A stretch of DNA of 64,000 nt from Ochotona curzoniae (GCF_017591425.1 NW_024466218.1:12848001-12912000); one strand, 5' to 3'. Shown: positions 9,491 through 22,180, numbered from the stretch's first letter. A program made the numbers and translations. The notes: a model not told the origin generated them from the sequence alone.

Positions 9491-11289
9491 TCAGTTTAGC
9501 ACTGAAAGCCATGTGCTAGTTACTCCCTGATTTCCCTTAGGCTCTTTCCCTTCACACTGGCATGTGGCTTCCTACCTGTTTATATGACCAGTGCCCCTGT
9601 TTGACCATATGGCCCACCATCATCTTCACACACATTGGGACTTCGTGTCCCTCTTCACTTTGCCCACACTCTGAAGGCTCCTTATGCCTTTCACCTTTGT
9701 GTCTTTTCTCTGCATGGCTTGAAGAATTGCTGCTTAATCAAACTTCATCTCCTTTTGCAAATGCCCCCTTGAGTCATTCAAGCAGAGAATCCTGCAGTTC
9801 TTTGCTTAGGCTTTCCTTTAAGCATGCATCAGGTGTTTCTGCTTGATGCTCTCCTGCTGGACTGGTGGGAGAGAGTTGTGTAAGTTGCAAGAAAGTTAAA
9901 TAACCATACTCGGTTGCTGAACCTTTTTGCCTGTATATCTTCAGTGTCCATCACTGCAACTTTATGATGATGTAAATAAATGAAAAAATGAAGAAAGGAA
10001 GGATGGACATATTCTTCCTACCAATACCTGAAAGAGGGAGCCCTGCTGTACATAGAGCAAAAACACAAGTGGATCATGGTGGTTTTTCTGTAGCCAAGAT
10101 CCCCCTTGTACCTCTCTCTAACTCCACATTTGAGTGTCAATCCAAGTACGAAAGGTAGCTTTCTGCAATCGTCCTCTTACTCCTGATGGTGACCTAGAAG
10201 TTCCACTGCTTCCAATCCTCTTTTTCTTCTGCCTACTCATAATTCTGATATTACTGTATTTGTCCTCTTGAAAAAAAAGGATGTGAATTGGCTCTCGTCC
10301 TGGGACTATTGCCTTGGCTGTGCTTCTACTACCTCTCATGAGCCAGGGGAAAGGATAGAAGGTAAGGTGAAGAGGGTGAGATTCTGCTGGTGCCATTCTG
10401 TGTTATTAAAGTGCACTTGCTGTGCCCTGGTCCCAGACCCTGAAGGATAACATAAGCAATTAGAGTCTTCTGCCACTTGGACCCCATGGAACAGCCTTCT
10501 CCAGATTCAACAAGCTATAGCCAAGTGCTGTCTTTTCATACCCTTGTCGGTGCCTTAATGAATGGGAAGTGTCCTATTGATTGCAGTTCTCACTGCTGCT
10601 GTTAAAACCATGCCCAGTGGATTTGAACATTGTGAGGAGGGCTACAGCTGTAAAGTGCCCTGGCTAGCAGCCACCACTATCCTGGTGTCCTTGCTTCTGG
10701 CCACTCCTCTGTGGTAGGAGTATTGAGAGAGGCAGAAGCACAGCAGGCCAGAATATGCAGCTTGCCAGGAGTATCCACCAGGAACTGTCTACCCCCCCCA
10801 CACACACACACCACCACCACTGAAGAAGTCAACCTTGCTACCAAGAAGCAGTCTTGCTTCCTTCCATGTCATGTTTTGCATTTCTGGAGTCTGGCTCCTC
10901 AAGGCAAAGGCTTTGCCCTCCATCATCTGTTGTTCCCAGCCACTGATATTTTTCTCTCTGCAAAGGGCAGCTAGTGTTTTCCCTTCCTAGTGGGCATAGT
11001 TTACAGAGATAACAAGCTGTTCTTCCTTAGCCTATGCAGGGTTCTGAACTCCTGTACTCACTGTCTGTCAAATGGGCTGCCGAAGCTAGCAGGGAAATAG
11101 GAACACTGGCAGACTAAGGACGTATCTGATTGCACCCCAGTCATGGTGCTTATTCCAGATTAAGGAGTGCAGCTGCCACGGTTCTGGACCATGGCAGTGC
11201 TCAGTAGCCACATGGCCCTTGCTGCTTTCTGCCCATCTTATGCTCTCTTCAATTAGAGTGGCTGATACAACGTCATTCCTTTTTATGAA
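9491..11289. other. No recognisable gene; short CA/CAC patch
   Basis: A pyrimidine-rich stretch at 9,540-9,850 has an open frame of 94 codons with no domain; it may be more L2 body, too diverged to be sure. A C/CA/CAC simple repeat lies at about 10,791-10,820. Nothing else is placed. Confidence 0.35.
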
Positions 11290-11522
11290 TTTAAAATTGT
11301 ATTTATTTATTTATTTCCATCTTACTTGAGTGTGTGTGTGAGAGAGAGAGGGAGAGAGCTTCTATCTTCTGGTTAATTCCCTAAGTGCCTGCAACATCTA
11401 AGTCCTGGGTCATTACCTGCTGCCTTTTAGGGTGTGTATTAACAGGAAAATGGATCAGAAGTGGAGCCAGGACTTACCAAACACTCTGATATGGAATGGG
11501 AATGTCTTAAGCAGCAACAGCA
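11290..11522 (-). mobile_element. Older CSINE, partly deleted
   Basis: Plus-strand order: ATTTATTTATTTATTT tail, GAGAGAGAGAGGGAGAGAG, 'TTCTGGTTAATTCCCTAAGT', 'ACCTGCTGCCTTTTAGGGTG', 'TATTAACAGGAAAATGGATC', 'ACACTCTGATATGGAATGGG'. The middle is shortened compared with full-length copies. Confidence 0.7.
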
Positions 11523-12744
11523 TACTTCTTTAATTGGATCAATGACCTGTTAGTCTTGAAAAGGAATCGTCCTTGCTGTGCTGGGGAAAGAGATGACATC
11601 AGGGAGAAGAGAAAACATCATTTCAGTGTGCCGGAGTGCAAGGGCTAAGGCTGTCTGGCCTGGGTCTGGAGCAATGGGGTTGCAGTCTGCAGCTCCCCAG
11701 CGGTAGCCTCTCCTCCCCAGCAGCTGTGGAGGTTTAGTCCTGAGGTTTGTGTGGAAGCAGTGATTCTGCACGTCCTTGAGGGGGTGACCCACTGGACTTC
11801 ACCTTGATGGGCTTGTCTGCCTGCTTTCTTTCTTCCATCGCGCTGCAGCCAGCCTCTCTCCAGGTGTTCTCTGTGGAGTCCTCTGGCTAACATCTTCCCT
11901 CCTGGGCTGACCCTGCCTTTTTCTCCTTCCCAAGTCCTTCTCCCTGGGCAAACACTGCCCAAAACTGACAACCCCAGAGGTGTCAGAATAAAGCTCTGAG
12001 ACAAGGCGTAATCACATACTAGAGACCCCCTGCCTGCACAGCTTGGGGATGCTGACAATTACAATCCTTTGGGGCCCAGAGGAATCATCTTTCCCAAATG
12101 CTTCCAGGGCGAAAAAGACTAGTTGGCACCTCTGTCTGGGGCTTTAAGAGTTATTTTTGTCCTTGAAGCCTAATAGTGGGTTATTGGTAATTATAGGAAA
12201 AATCAAGTGGAAATAAAGGGGTTTTTTTTTAAGTTTTTTTTTTCTGGTTCCAGTATTATATTTCGAATTTGCTATTCAGTTAGCCACAACACCAGAGACC
12301 ATGACCTCTATGATTATAGTACAAGAAGGTCTCTATCTCCATCAGCCTATAATTTTCACTTTGTTTATGTCCCTGGAACTGGTATAATTCAATGGAGACT
12401 GCAGAAAAGTCATGTTATCAGAGCTTATTTTTCAGGGTACCATTGCCATGCACCAAGTTCACTGGAGGTCAGAGCACCCAGGATCAGCTGAGCTCCCTTC
12501 AGTGCTGCTTTTTTCAGAGCACTCAGATCATTAGGTGGGTTAGCAGCTTCTAGTGGCTCTCTAGTCCTGCCAGACTGAAAACCTCCGTTCTCAGCCAGGA
12601 CTTCATTTCCACTGCGAGGTGATTGCCCTCTGTTTCTGAGCCACTGTGCCATTTTCATCCGTTCTTTTCTTCATTCATGCCTTTCATCTACTCCTTGTTC
12701 AAGGTGCTATGGATAGAAACCAATAATAACATGAATCTCTGCTC
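11523..12744. other. No recognisable gene; GC-richer patch
   Basis: The sequence at 11,620-12,060 is richer in G+C than its surroundings and carries a 137-codon minus-strand frame (11,645-12,058). The translation has no domain, no splice context and no family resemblance, so I do not call a gene. Confidence 0.35.
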
Positions 12745-13078
12745 TTTTTTTTTAAGATTTATTTATTTTTATTGGACAGTCAGATAAACAGAGAGGAGGA
12801 GAGACAGAAAGGAAAATCTTCTGTCTGCTGATTCACTCCCCAAGTAGCAGCAATGGCTGGAGTTAAGCTGATCCAAAGCCAGGAGCTGGGAGCTTCTTCT
12901 GGGTCTCCCACATGGATGCAGGGTCCCAAGGCTTTTGGGCTGTCCTCCACTGCTTTCCCAGGCCACAAGCAGAGAGCTGGATGGGAAGTGAGGCTGTTGG
13001 GACACAAATTGGTGCCCATATGGGATCCTGATGCACTCAAGGCTAGGATTTTAGCTACTAGGTTACTGTGCTGGGCCC
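12745..13078 (-). mobile_element. CSINE, full length
   Basis: Plus-strand order is complete from TTTAAGATTTATTTATTTTT through 'GGACAGTCAGATAAACAGAG', 'CCACATGGATGCAGGGTCCC', 'GGCCACAAGCAGAGAGCTGG' and 'CATATGGGATCCTGATGCAC' to the head GTGCTGGGCCC. Imperfect target duplications: ATGAATCTCTGCTC (12,731-12,744) and TGGATATCTGTTCT (13,079-13,092). Confidence 0.92.
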
Positions 13079-13092
13079 TGGATATCTGTTCT

Positions 13093-14489
13093 AAAAGATC
13101 TAATACTCTGGAAGAAAAAATGTAACCTTAGACCATAAGAATGGCTTACTTAGAGCACAGCAGGAGAAGAAAAGGAAGAGCTGCATTTCAGTCAGGAATG
13201 GAGTTGGAAGATGGACCAGAAAATTTCACGGAGGAGTGGCTCTGAGGTGCTCCTCCACATAAGTGTGGAGGAACCATTCCAGCTGGAAGCAGTGACATGA
13301 GCAAGGACACCAGGATCATGACCACGCTGTGCGCTTGGTGGCTACAAATCAGTGTGCCAGTGGGCAGAAAAATCTCTGATGGGAGGCCAAAAACCAGAGT
13401 GTGTAGAACAACATGTAGACAATTATTGGGTGTCACAAAAGTGTGTGTGTGTTTAAAGCCTATAATTGCATAGCAAATAGTGCCTTGAATACTTACATAA
13501 GCCCAGCTATAAAAATTATTTTAAACATGAAAAAAGATGAACAGCCTTGAAGACTGTTACTTGATTTAATTAAGGAATGTGTAGTTCAAGGCTTGCCCAT
13601 TGGAGGGACTCAGTGGCCCCTTTATGTTACAGCAGAACCTGAAAGAGTCCTACAAGGACCACTGACTGTGTCAGAGTCCTGAGTTGTATGGCTCCAGCCC
13701 GCTCTGCTGGGATTGCTCTGGTGTCTGTTGATATTTCCATGCCTATACAGTCAGGCATTGTGGGAACACTAGATTTGGGAGACAGTGTCTGAACATTCTT
13801 GTCCCTGGTGCTGCAGAGAGGCAGCCCTGAAAAGGATCCACTGAGAGGAAGGGAAGTACTGGTCCCTGTTCTGGGCCACACAGGTGGCAGGCAGCCGAGG
13901 TAGAGGCAAAATCTCCACAGAGCCCCTGCTGTGTTCCCCAGCCTGTTCCTTTTGGCAGAGGCAGTCACGCAGTGCCCTAGAGTCAGACCAGGTGCTGAAG
14001 ATGTTTCTCCACTAACCTGTTTTCGCAAGGTGCCTTTATTTTTCCCTCATTTACTACGAAGGCTTTTCAGCGTGGTCTGACTACAACAGACGTGTCCTGT
14101 GATCACCACTAAAGAATCTGGTGTCTGTGCACAAGAACAGGGGACATCAGAACCTTAGGGGTGGAGAAAAGAGAATGCTTGAAATAAGAACATAAAAACT
14201 TGCATTGATAAGTTAGGAAGTTCTTCTTAGAAAAAGAAGGGGAGCTGATGTCAGTATGGTGGGAATCACCTCCAATGTATTGATTTTTACTTCAATTCTG
14301 ATAATTAGAAATGTAAAAATATATTTGGTGAGCTACTGGAAATAAACCAATGAGTTTTATTTACAAATAGCCACAGAATACATAAGCAGACAGTTAGTGC
14401 TTAGAGTCAAGGGCAGAGAAACCAAAGTAATACCAAAAATGCTGAAACAATGGACCGCTGCAAAGCAAAATAAATGGAGTATGATGGGA
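13093..14489. other. No recognisable gene or repeat
   Basis: A 133-codon minus-strand frame at 13,627-14,028 lies in moderately GC-rich sequence but has no family resemblance. A short GT run occurs at about 13,440. Confidence 0.35.
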
Positions 14490-14615
14490 CAGCACTTCAC
14501 AAAATTTGAGAAAAATGGAATTAACAAAATAAGTTTATTTGGCTGCAGAATTTTTCTAAAATCTGTGAGTAACTTTTTCTTCATATGCACGTTCTGTGAG
14601 CTTTTTGAAAACACC
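14490..14615 (+). mobile_element. Mariner-like palindromic MITE, copy 2
   Basis: Blocks 'GCACTTCACAAAATTTGAGA', 'AATGGAATTAACAAAATAAG', 'TTTATTTGGCTGCAGAATTT' and 'GTGAGCTTTTTGAAAACACC' line up in the same order as the copy at 33,570 and inverted to the copy at 5,985. The ends are degraded inverted repeats. No transposase is present, so it was mobilised in trans. Confidence 0.6.
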
Positions 14616-17244
14616 TCATATATGTTATTCCAAAATTTAAAATACCTTTAACATACAGTATTAAACTTGATGACTCCTATTGAGTAACACACCTAACTCA
14701 TAAAAAATGATAGAAAAGGAAAAAAAAAAGAAAAGATAGAAAAGAAAAAAAAAAAAAACAAGCAAAATACAAATGGGAAGAGACAAAATGAGAAAACATA
14801 AGAAAAAGAAATTAGTCCATGGAATATTAATATTAATGTCAGCCCATGCATAATTAAAGTAGAAAGCATTAAGCAATGGTCAAAGGGGAGTTGACCAGAT
14901 GTGAAAAACTTGCTTCACAAGGAATGAGCATAGTGTGAGGTCACAGAAAAAAACTGTCTTAGTGAAATCCTCTTTTAAAATCAGCTTTACTATGAAGGAG
15001 AGAGAACAGTCCAATAAACATCTGAGATATTTGCTAAGGGAAGATTGAAAATGTTAAATTTATTGTGTTTCTCTTGCTTTAAAAGCAACATTGGTTCTAA
15101 GTAGAACATTCAGAAGAAATGAAAAGGTACCCATGATCCCCCAAGTCAGGGGAAGCAGCCCCTTTTAATAGTGTTTATCCCCAGGGGTTCCTAAGTTCTT
15201 GGAGATGAGGAAACTATGGCAGCCCTAAGTGGGGGAGAGCAGTAGGAAGGAAGAGTGAGAATATCCGAATGGGTGGAGCATCACTAGAGGAGTGAGTGTG
15301 GTTTTTCTTCAGCCTCTATCTCTACCTGGACTACAACATCTAGCAGTAGGGTTTGCCACCTGTTCTGTCCGTTCTTGTCAAGGGCGCCATGTAACTGAGC
15401 AGCACAGTACAAAGAGATGAAAAGCACATGAAAAGAGAATGGGCATGATGCTCAGTCTTCTTCATTATTTTTAAAATAACATTTATTTTAACAAGTTTAA
15501 AATCAGAGTAGGCATAGAATCACCCCAGGAATCTAAGAGGAAGTAGCAAAGACCAGAGGAAAGAAGACCAGGAACAAGTGACAAGGTTCACCTATGATTT
15601 TCTGTTTCAGCTTTTAGAAAAGGAGGAGCTGAAAGAGAAGTTGGGTTTTAGAGACGGATGGCAGGAGTGGATAAAGTGAATAAAAGAAGTTTAGATATTT
15701 GGTGCAGTTGAGAAAGAAGGGTCTAGACCAGTTGCTGAAAATAGGAAATACCTAGTTTATCCAGTTGAACTAGTGTTTTAGTTAACACTGTAGCCAGGGG
15801 GGCTGGCAGGCAGCCTCTCAGGGATTTTCAAAGCAAGCTGCTTTAATTTTAGTGACCTCCCCAGTTTGGTGAAGTCCATTCCTGGATCATGACCACTTTA
15901 CTGACAGGGCTGGAGGGATTTGACGAGCCCACCAAAGGAGTTTGGTATGAGGCATGAGATGGAATCCTGGAAGGCACACATTCTGTAAGGAATCAGGCAA
16001 ATAGGAATTTTTATATTCATGCAAGCTTTCTCAGGATACAGATAGTTCAATAAACAGGGGAAAAAACGGCCTTTTTACTTTGTGAATTTTATGCCAGCAA
16101 TCGCCTTACTGTCACAAAGCAGCCAGGACTCCCTGATGAATCTCTGGGACTCAGAGCAGAGAACACAGAAGCAGGAAATGTGGTAGGTGGGAAATAGGGC
16201 TTAAATATGCTTTGGGCTATATTTTCCAGATAATTATAAAGGAGTCTGTTTCTCTGCAGGCTTGCCTGTCATTCTCAGGATTAGATTATGATGATGATGA
16301 TGATGATTACTGATAATTAGCCCTTTCATTCCTTTGGCATTTTCTACTTTCTATATTACTTACACCACCTTCTCTTTCCCACAAGCCTAGAATCCTGACA
16401 GAAAGGGCACATGCTGCTCCAACTCCAAATCAGCTGCTCCAACCCCAAGATGAGGAAGGAGGTTGAGATACACAGTTCCCTTGTCCTGGGCCACCTAGTT
16501 TACTAGGGGCACAAGCATCTGTCAGTCTCCAGGTCTGCTTCTGAACCGCACATTTGGTTCCTTGGAAGGATTGGTGTTTCTTCCCCAATCATGGACTTCA
16601 TACATTGCATATATCAAAAATTGGATGATTGCACATTCAGTACATAGCACTGTTAGAGTGTGTTCCTGCTTTCTTCCATCTCTGGCAGTTCCTCTCTGTC
16701 TCACTCATAGACACACTGATGCAGACACAGACATACATACTCAGTCAATCACTTATGGACTTCAAAGCATGTTCCAAAGGACACCTGATCTATTCTGTCA
16801 GGTATAATGGCTGGGATTTTTGGCAGGCATGTCTGAGCTCTCTGTTTCCTTCTATGCATTACAGAAAAGAATTTAGGGACAGAACTGGATATCAGCATTT
16901 CATTTAAGAAACTGGCTCTGGAAAAGTGTGTGTGCGAGGTACCCCCTGCACCGTGCTTTGGCTCACTGCTGCTGATTCTCCATGAGTTGGAGCTAATCCC
17001 AAGGATTAAATGAGCATCTGCTCCCCAGTGCTGACAGCCGGATGGGGCCAAGTCATCAGCAGAGGGGAAAGAGATGAGGTTTGGGAAGAAGAGCCAGCTT
17101 GGGGAGGATGGGACTTCCTCGGGAGCCTTTGATTCTTGACCTTGGCTACTCTGACCTTAACTGTACAAGTGCCCCATTCTTGGCTGCTCCCACCATATCT
17201 GCTACGAGGACCCCACCAGGTTCATAGCCTGGACACTCTGTGGC
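14616..17244. other. Long stretch without gene; A-rich and GAT repeats
   Basis: A-rich tracts occur at 14,720-14,760. A short GAT trinucleotide array lies at about 16,284-16,308. Frames up to 100 codons (for example 16,749-17,051, minus) show no domain. Parts of 15,550-15,950 look like very old repeat but cannot be named. Confidence 0.35.
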
Positions 17245-17405
17245 ATGCAGGTAAAGAGCAGGGATCAAACTGCCTGAGCTAGTGCCCAGCTCTGTACCTC
17301 TAGATGTGTGGTGTAGCCAGGACCTTAATATTTTTATCTGTTCAGTGGGAATCACAGTAGCAATGCCCATGCTAGAGTCACTGTGCAGACTGAATGAGGC
17401 ATTTT
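17245..17405 (+). mobile_element. MIR SINE
   Basis: 'AGGTAAAGAGCAGGGATCAA' matches the MIR head, followed by 'ACTGCCTGAGC', 'CTCTGTACCTCTAG', 'ACCTTAATATTTTTATCTGT' and 'CAGTGGGAATCACAGTAGCA', then 'GCAGACTGAATGAGGCA'. The order is complete and the orientation forward. Confidence 0.65.
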
Positions 17406-18834
17406 TTTTTCTGCAAGCCTCAGTGACAAGGCTACTTACTGGGCTGCAGGTCACCCTGCTGCTCCCCTCTGCTTTATTGCCTATTCATTATCTCAGCTCA
17501 ACAGTCACCTCTTGTAATCCAGTTCATACTGATTCTCCCTGTCCTCTGCTTCATGTTAGCTGGACCAGGTCATTGGTAATCACCATGCTGTGGTCATGTA
17601 GTTCTAGTTCATGGAACTGACATTCAGGGCTCCTCATGGACAGAGTCTGTTTCATACTTCCAATTTCTATAAAACAAACACATGAGGGAGGGATAGAGAG
17701 GAAAGATGAATGAAGATGCTCACGTAAGTTTCATCCAATCCTTACCATATTTTCTCCCTTTCACATCCGTGGTCTTCTGGCACTATACCCCAAAACAGAC
17801 TCAGAAGGTTACCACAGGGTACTCTCAACAGGCTACTGTTTGGAGGGAGATGAAGACCCTTGTTTTTGATGAAAGTAAAGAAGAGTTGGGAAAGCAGAAA
17901 CTCTTGGGATGCCAAGCCTCCCTTTTCATTCATGTAGGGAGAGGACATGTAAGACCGCATCGGCAGCTCTTTCTTTGAGCCATCCTTATCCCCCGAACCA
18001 CTGCTAGGCATGGACAATGCACTGACAAGTTTGCCCAAAGTGATAGGTATCTGGAGACAGGAGATGCTGAAGAGCATCATCAAGTAGGTCAAGGAAATCA
18101 CAGAAGCATGTGCGTAGCTGTCAAGTCCCAGACCTAGCTGGTGGGTTTAACTACCTCACCATTGTGACCTCAGCACCCATCTGGAAAATGAAGTGCTGCA
18201 CTGTGTGAGCTCCGCATCTCCTCCAGTCCTGACATTAGGAGCTTGCCTCAGCCCCTCCAGACATTACTGCCTCAGTGCACAAGACAGCAATTGGTATTTG
18301 AAATAATGTTGGTGAGTCATCTAAAAGGGATGACAAAGGAAGGTTGTTCTGATTGAGTCACTGAAGTGCCTCTGCATTTAGGGATCCTGAGAGCTGAGGG
18401 ATTGTGCTATATAACTGAGTTCTGTCTACTTATAGATACTCAAGCTGAATTTTATTTTCTGTTAAAAACATTGGACGTAATTTATTGGATGTCTTTAAAA
18501 TTATATTTATTATTTTGTTCTTTTTGAGCTTTTTCTTCTTGTCAGTAAAAAAAAAAAAAAAGTGCCAGTAATTCCCTGGATGACGCAGGTCATCACTGTG
18601 AGAAGGAAAATTGGGAGTGTAGGACACTTTCAGAGTTCTGACTTCCCCCAAAGGGCTTCCTCTGAGATTTTCTTCATTCCCATCAATCTCTTGTGATGTC
18701 ACTTGGGAAGTACTACAAGGGATAGTGCTTTCATATAAGGAATTCCAAGGCCCACAGGCATTTTGGGATGTCCTCAATGTCACTGGCAGAACTGGAGGAG
18801 GATCAGTCCTCTGTCCATCTCTACATTTGTGACT
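17406..18834. other. No recognisable gene; A15 run
   Basis: A poly-A run lies at about 18,547-18,561. Frames of 90-160 codons (for example 18,430-18,912, minus) are not supported: they run through the A-tract and an old SINE. Confidence 0.35.
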
Positions 18835-19060
18835 AAATTTATTATCTGAGAAGGAGAAAGAGTGGGAGAAGAGAGAGAGAGGGGAGAGATAGGGATTGAA
18901 ATCCCATTCCATTCATTAGTTCACTCCCCCAAATGCCTGCAGTAGTTGAGAATGGGGTGAAACTGAAAGCTAGAAACATATTCTAGGTCTCCCACAAAAC
19001 TGTGAGAGATTCAGTTTCTTAAGGTACCACCTGCGGTCTCCCAGAGCACATTCATAGTAT
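18835..19060 (-). mobile_element. Old partial CSINE
   Basis: The plus strand has a purine-rich GAGAGAGAGAGGGGAGAGAT block, 'TTAGTTCACTCCCCCAAATG', 'CCTGCAGTAGTTGAGA' and 'TCTAGGTCTCCCACAAAACT'. The head half is missing or unrecognisable. Confidence 0.55.
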
Positions 19061-19839
19061 AAAGAAATAGAGGGGCTAATAAGCAGAGAGGGAAAGTTTC
19101 TTTAAAAGATGTGTATTTGTCTCCCTGAACCTCATTTAGCTAGGTCATAGTGCAGTCTCACTCTGATTTTCTAATTCTACCATGCAAATATCAACTGATG
19201 GGTAGTTTTTGGACTGTGAATCGTACTCCCTTTGAGTTTCCAGTTTTATCAGGAGAATAGCAAGGGAGCTAAGGAAATCAAGAGTGCAAAGTGCCCATCT
19301 TCCCGGAAGCTGGCTCAGGCCAGATCAAAGTGCCAATCCCAATTCTATTGGGTTTCTAGTTTTATCATTGGAAAGTAAGCAGGCGGTGTCAGAGCTTTCA
19401 GAAAGAATTTACCAATCACATCCTTCTGAATGCTTTGCTTTGAGCAAACTGGGCAAGATTGTTGAATCCAGCTTTGATGAGTTTTGTCCCACCCTCTGCT
19501 TGATGTTAGGTGCTAGTCCACTTAATTTTTATCACCCAAAAATTGTATTAAAAAAAAAACCAACTTGATCCTCACAGCCACAGAGTCTTGCTCTGTTCAA
19601 GTTGCATTTCTCCCCACCCCCGCCTAACTGCTCCCATAGATAGTGTCTGACTTAATAAATTTTGCTTCTGCTCGTTGCTTTGTCCAAATGGAAATTCTTC
19701 CTTCATATGAGACAAGAAGTCTCACATTAGACTAGGCAGTTTGCTGTGAATGAATTGGAAGGCATTTCTGTGCAGGACATGGGCATCTTAACTGCTAGTG
19801 CAAAGACTACCCATGAGATCAACTCTCTTTATCTTCTTC
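19061..19839. other. No recognisable gene or repeat
   Basis: Unremarkable AT-rich sequence. A 94-codon plus frame (19,284-19,568) has no domain. Confidence 0.3.
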
Positions 19840-20110
19840 TTCTTTTTTTAATCATTTTTATTCTTTTCCTGAGTGCAGTTTTGTAGGTGTAGGGATTCCC
19901 CCTTTCCCTCCCCTTACTTCCTTACCATGTTGTGAACCACAGTCTTAGAGGACTACAGATGCCAACTCAGCTGGTTTTCAGTCCTCTCTTTTCCTTCTCA
20001 GAGGGTCCATAAGCCATCCAATTTAAGTTTCAAGGTCTGCTTTCAATAGAGTTGATTGATTGGCTGTTGGTAAAGACTAACCTATCTTAGGATCCACTGT
20101 ATATTATATT
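19840..20110 (-). mobile_element. L1 3' end fragment (5'-truncated)
   Basis: T-rich start, then 'TTTTGTAGGTGTAGGGATTC' and 'CCCCTTTCCCTCCCCTTAC', then 'ACCATGTTGTGAACCACAGT'. This parallels the 3' UTR segment at 6,901-7,060 block for block but is more diverged. Only a 3' UTR-sized piece is present, typical of 5' truncation. Target duplications were not found by eye. Confidence 0.6.
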
Positions 20111-21496
20111 CTAAAATTCTTGTTTGGAAAATAAATGGAAAAAAGAGACAATCATCTTCTAGAGCAACCTGATATCTTAGCTCCTGCTTGGTTAACTGGA
20201 AGATATCTGGTTATTAGCACATGTATTTTTTTTCTTCTCTCTGTTTCTTTGGTTCCTTCTCTCTATCTCTTTCTTCCCTCACTTCTTTCCTTCTTTCTTT
20301 CTGTCTTGTTGAAGAACCTCCAACAGTGTGCAGCTTATTGATAGTGTAGATTCTACTGAGATGCTGTTCTTACCTTGTTCTCTGCTAATCTAGAACTCTG
20401 GTTCCTTTCTTAATAAGGCAGGCACTATGCTGAACTAAAGACTGATAGGGACTTATCACAATGTAGTCCAAATTTCATTCTTCAGTCCCAGCTCTGATCA
20501 TGAGGCTTGTTCTATATACTGTGAAATTTTCATCATGAAGTGCACCCTCCTTAAAAAAGAAGGATTTGCTTTGTACCATGTATCCTTTTTTTCTTACTTA
20601 CATGACATACCTAACTTACAAGGCTTTTAATTGCCTTTCCTTTCCATAGCACATCACACTTTTTACAGGACACTGTTATGCTTATTAGACTCAACAATTA
20701 TAAAGTAGCATGTACTTCATACGCAATAGTAAGAAACTTGGGTGCTAGAAGTTAGGAAATAAATCCTATAGAAATTCAAGGGTGAAATTTTTAACTATCT
20801 TGTAGTCTGGAGCATTCAAAATACCCTTTCAGGATGAAGGACAAGTTTGTAGACTCTTTCCTTTATGTCACTGAGAGGCACAAATCCTTGGGACTTTGAT
20901 TGCAACCAAGAAGCAACATACAGCTATTTTAATCCTGATCCCAGGGTCCATTTAATGAATGATACAAAAGCAGATAACTTAGGGTAGAATCAGAATAAGA
21001 GATGGTTTGGCAAAAAGTTTAGATCTTCATGTGCACTGCTTTTTTACTCAGGTCATGTAGTTAAGAAGATTCAAATATGCTTGAATTATTCATGGTGGAT
21101 GAAAATGCTATATGGCATGTTTGGCAAACCTTTATGGATGGATGAATTACAGAAAAGACCTTAAGATTTTAGTTTAAAGTCGTATTATATCTTCATATAA
21201 TCAATTCTTGTTGATAAAGATTCTGTATTGTTATTCAGCCTCAATAAAAACTGATAATGCTTGGACTTGGGCCACCAAATTAACAATCTACCTTAGCTTT
21301 CTACCAAAATTTGGTAGTGTTTTAACTAATTCATAAAATTGATAGTATCTAATGTTTTAATATTAAAATAGAAATTATATATGTAAGTTCTGATTTAAAA
21401 AATATTGAGCTTAAGCAAACTCTGAAGATTCAAATAAATTTTGTGAAAAAATGGCTCAGATACTTATGTCCCCTACCCCTGCTATACTGTCTTCTC
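20111..21496. other. No recognisable gene; pyrimidine-rich tract
   Basis: A CT-rich low-complexity stretch lies at about 20,228-20,310. The rest is AT-rich and unassigned. It may contain further retroviral remnant upstream of the pol fragment, but I see no motif that proves this. Confidence 0.3.
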
Positions 21497-21525
21497 TCAT
21501 AGAGTTCTCATAGGGAACTCTATGA
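21497..21525. repeat. Perfect 11-bp hairpin
   Basis: TCATAGAGTTC (21,497-21,507) and its exact reverse complement GAACTCTATGA (21,515-21,525) are separated by 7 bases. It lies just upstream of the retroviral pol remnant. No function can be assigned. Confidence 0.85.
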
Positions 21526-21544
21526 TAAGTAAGCTGAAGAAAAA

Positions 21545-22180
21545 AATCTTGGCCTAGTGCTTTACAGATGGTTCTGCATGATATACGACCCATTAAAAAG
21601 TGTATGGCTACTGCAGTATAGTCGCATTCCAGATGGCAATAATGAGAGGAAACTTTCCAAGTAGTAGAACAGTGGCAGTGCCAGAAGGAGAGATGGCAAG
21701 AGTTACATGTGTGTACTAATTCATAAACTATGAATGGTTTAAGCGGATGTTAAGGGACATAGAGAGAATGTGAGTGAAAGGAGTAGTAAAAAAAAATGGG
21801 GAAGAAGGTACATTATACATGTACCAAGTGAATGATTACCACAATGGGATTCTAATAATCATATGGATAGGATGATTCCTTTTATAAATACTGGTCAATA
21901 TCCTTTCCCAGTCACTCCTGTCATGGCCTGACATATTCATCAGTGTAACAGTCATGGTGACAGGGATAGAGGCTTTACATTGGCTCAGCAACATGCATTT
22001 CCACTCACTAAGGATGGCCTGGACAAAGCTACTGCTGAGGGCCCAATCTGCCAGCAGCAGAGACCCGTGCTGACATGGCACTATTCCCTAGCTGGCGACC
22101 TAGAAGCAGGTGACCAGCCAGCTACCTGGAGGCAGGTTGATTACATTGGCCCAAGTCCATCATTGAAGCCATTGTCATTG
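21545..22180 (+). pseudogene. Endogenous retrovirus pol remnant (RNase H to integrase)
   Basis: At 21,561-21,578 the plus strand encodes FTDGSA, the first active-site block of retroviral RNase H, followed at once by a stop. At about 21,981-22,155, in a different frame, it encodes LAQQHAF, PICQQQRP and QVDYIGP, which are blocks of the integrase zinc-binding domain and the start of the catalytic core, including its first aspartate (22,139-22,141). The first cysteine expected before PIC is a glycine here, and at least one frameshift and several stops lie between the two domains, so it is a dead fossil. No LTR, gag or env could be linked to it. The retroviral class is not assigned. Confidence 0.75.

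Noticed and set aside
11645..12058. A 137-codon minus-strand frame in a GC-richer patch
   Set aside because: No domain, no recognisable family, no splice or promoter context. A frame of this length is expected by chance in GC-richer DNA.
18430..18912. A 160-codon minus-strand frame
   Set aside because: It crosses an A15 run and an old CSINE fragment; the translation is lysine/phenylalanine-rich and lacks any domain.
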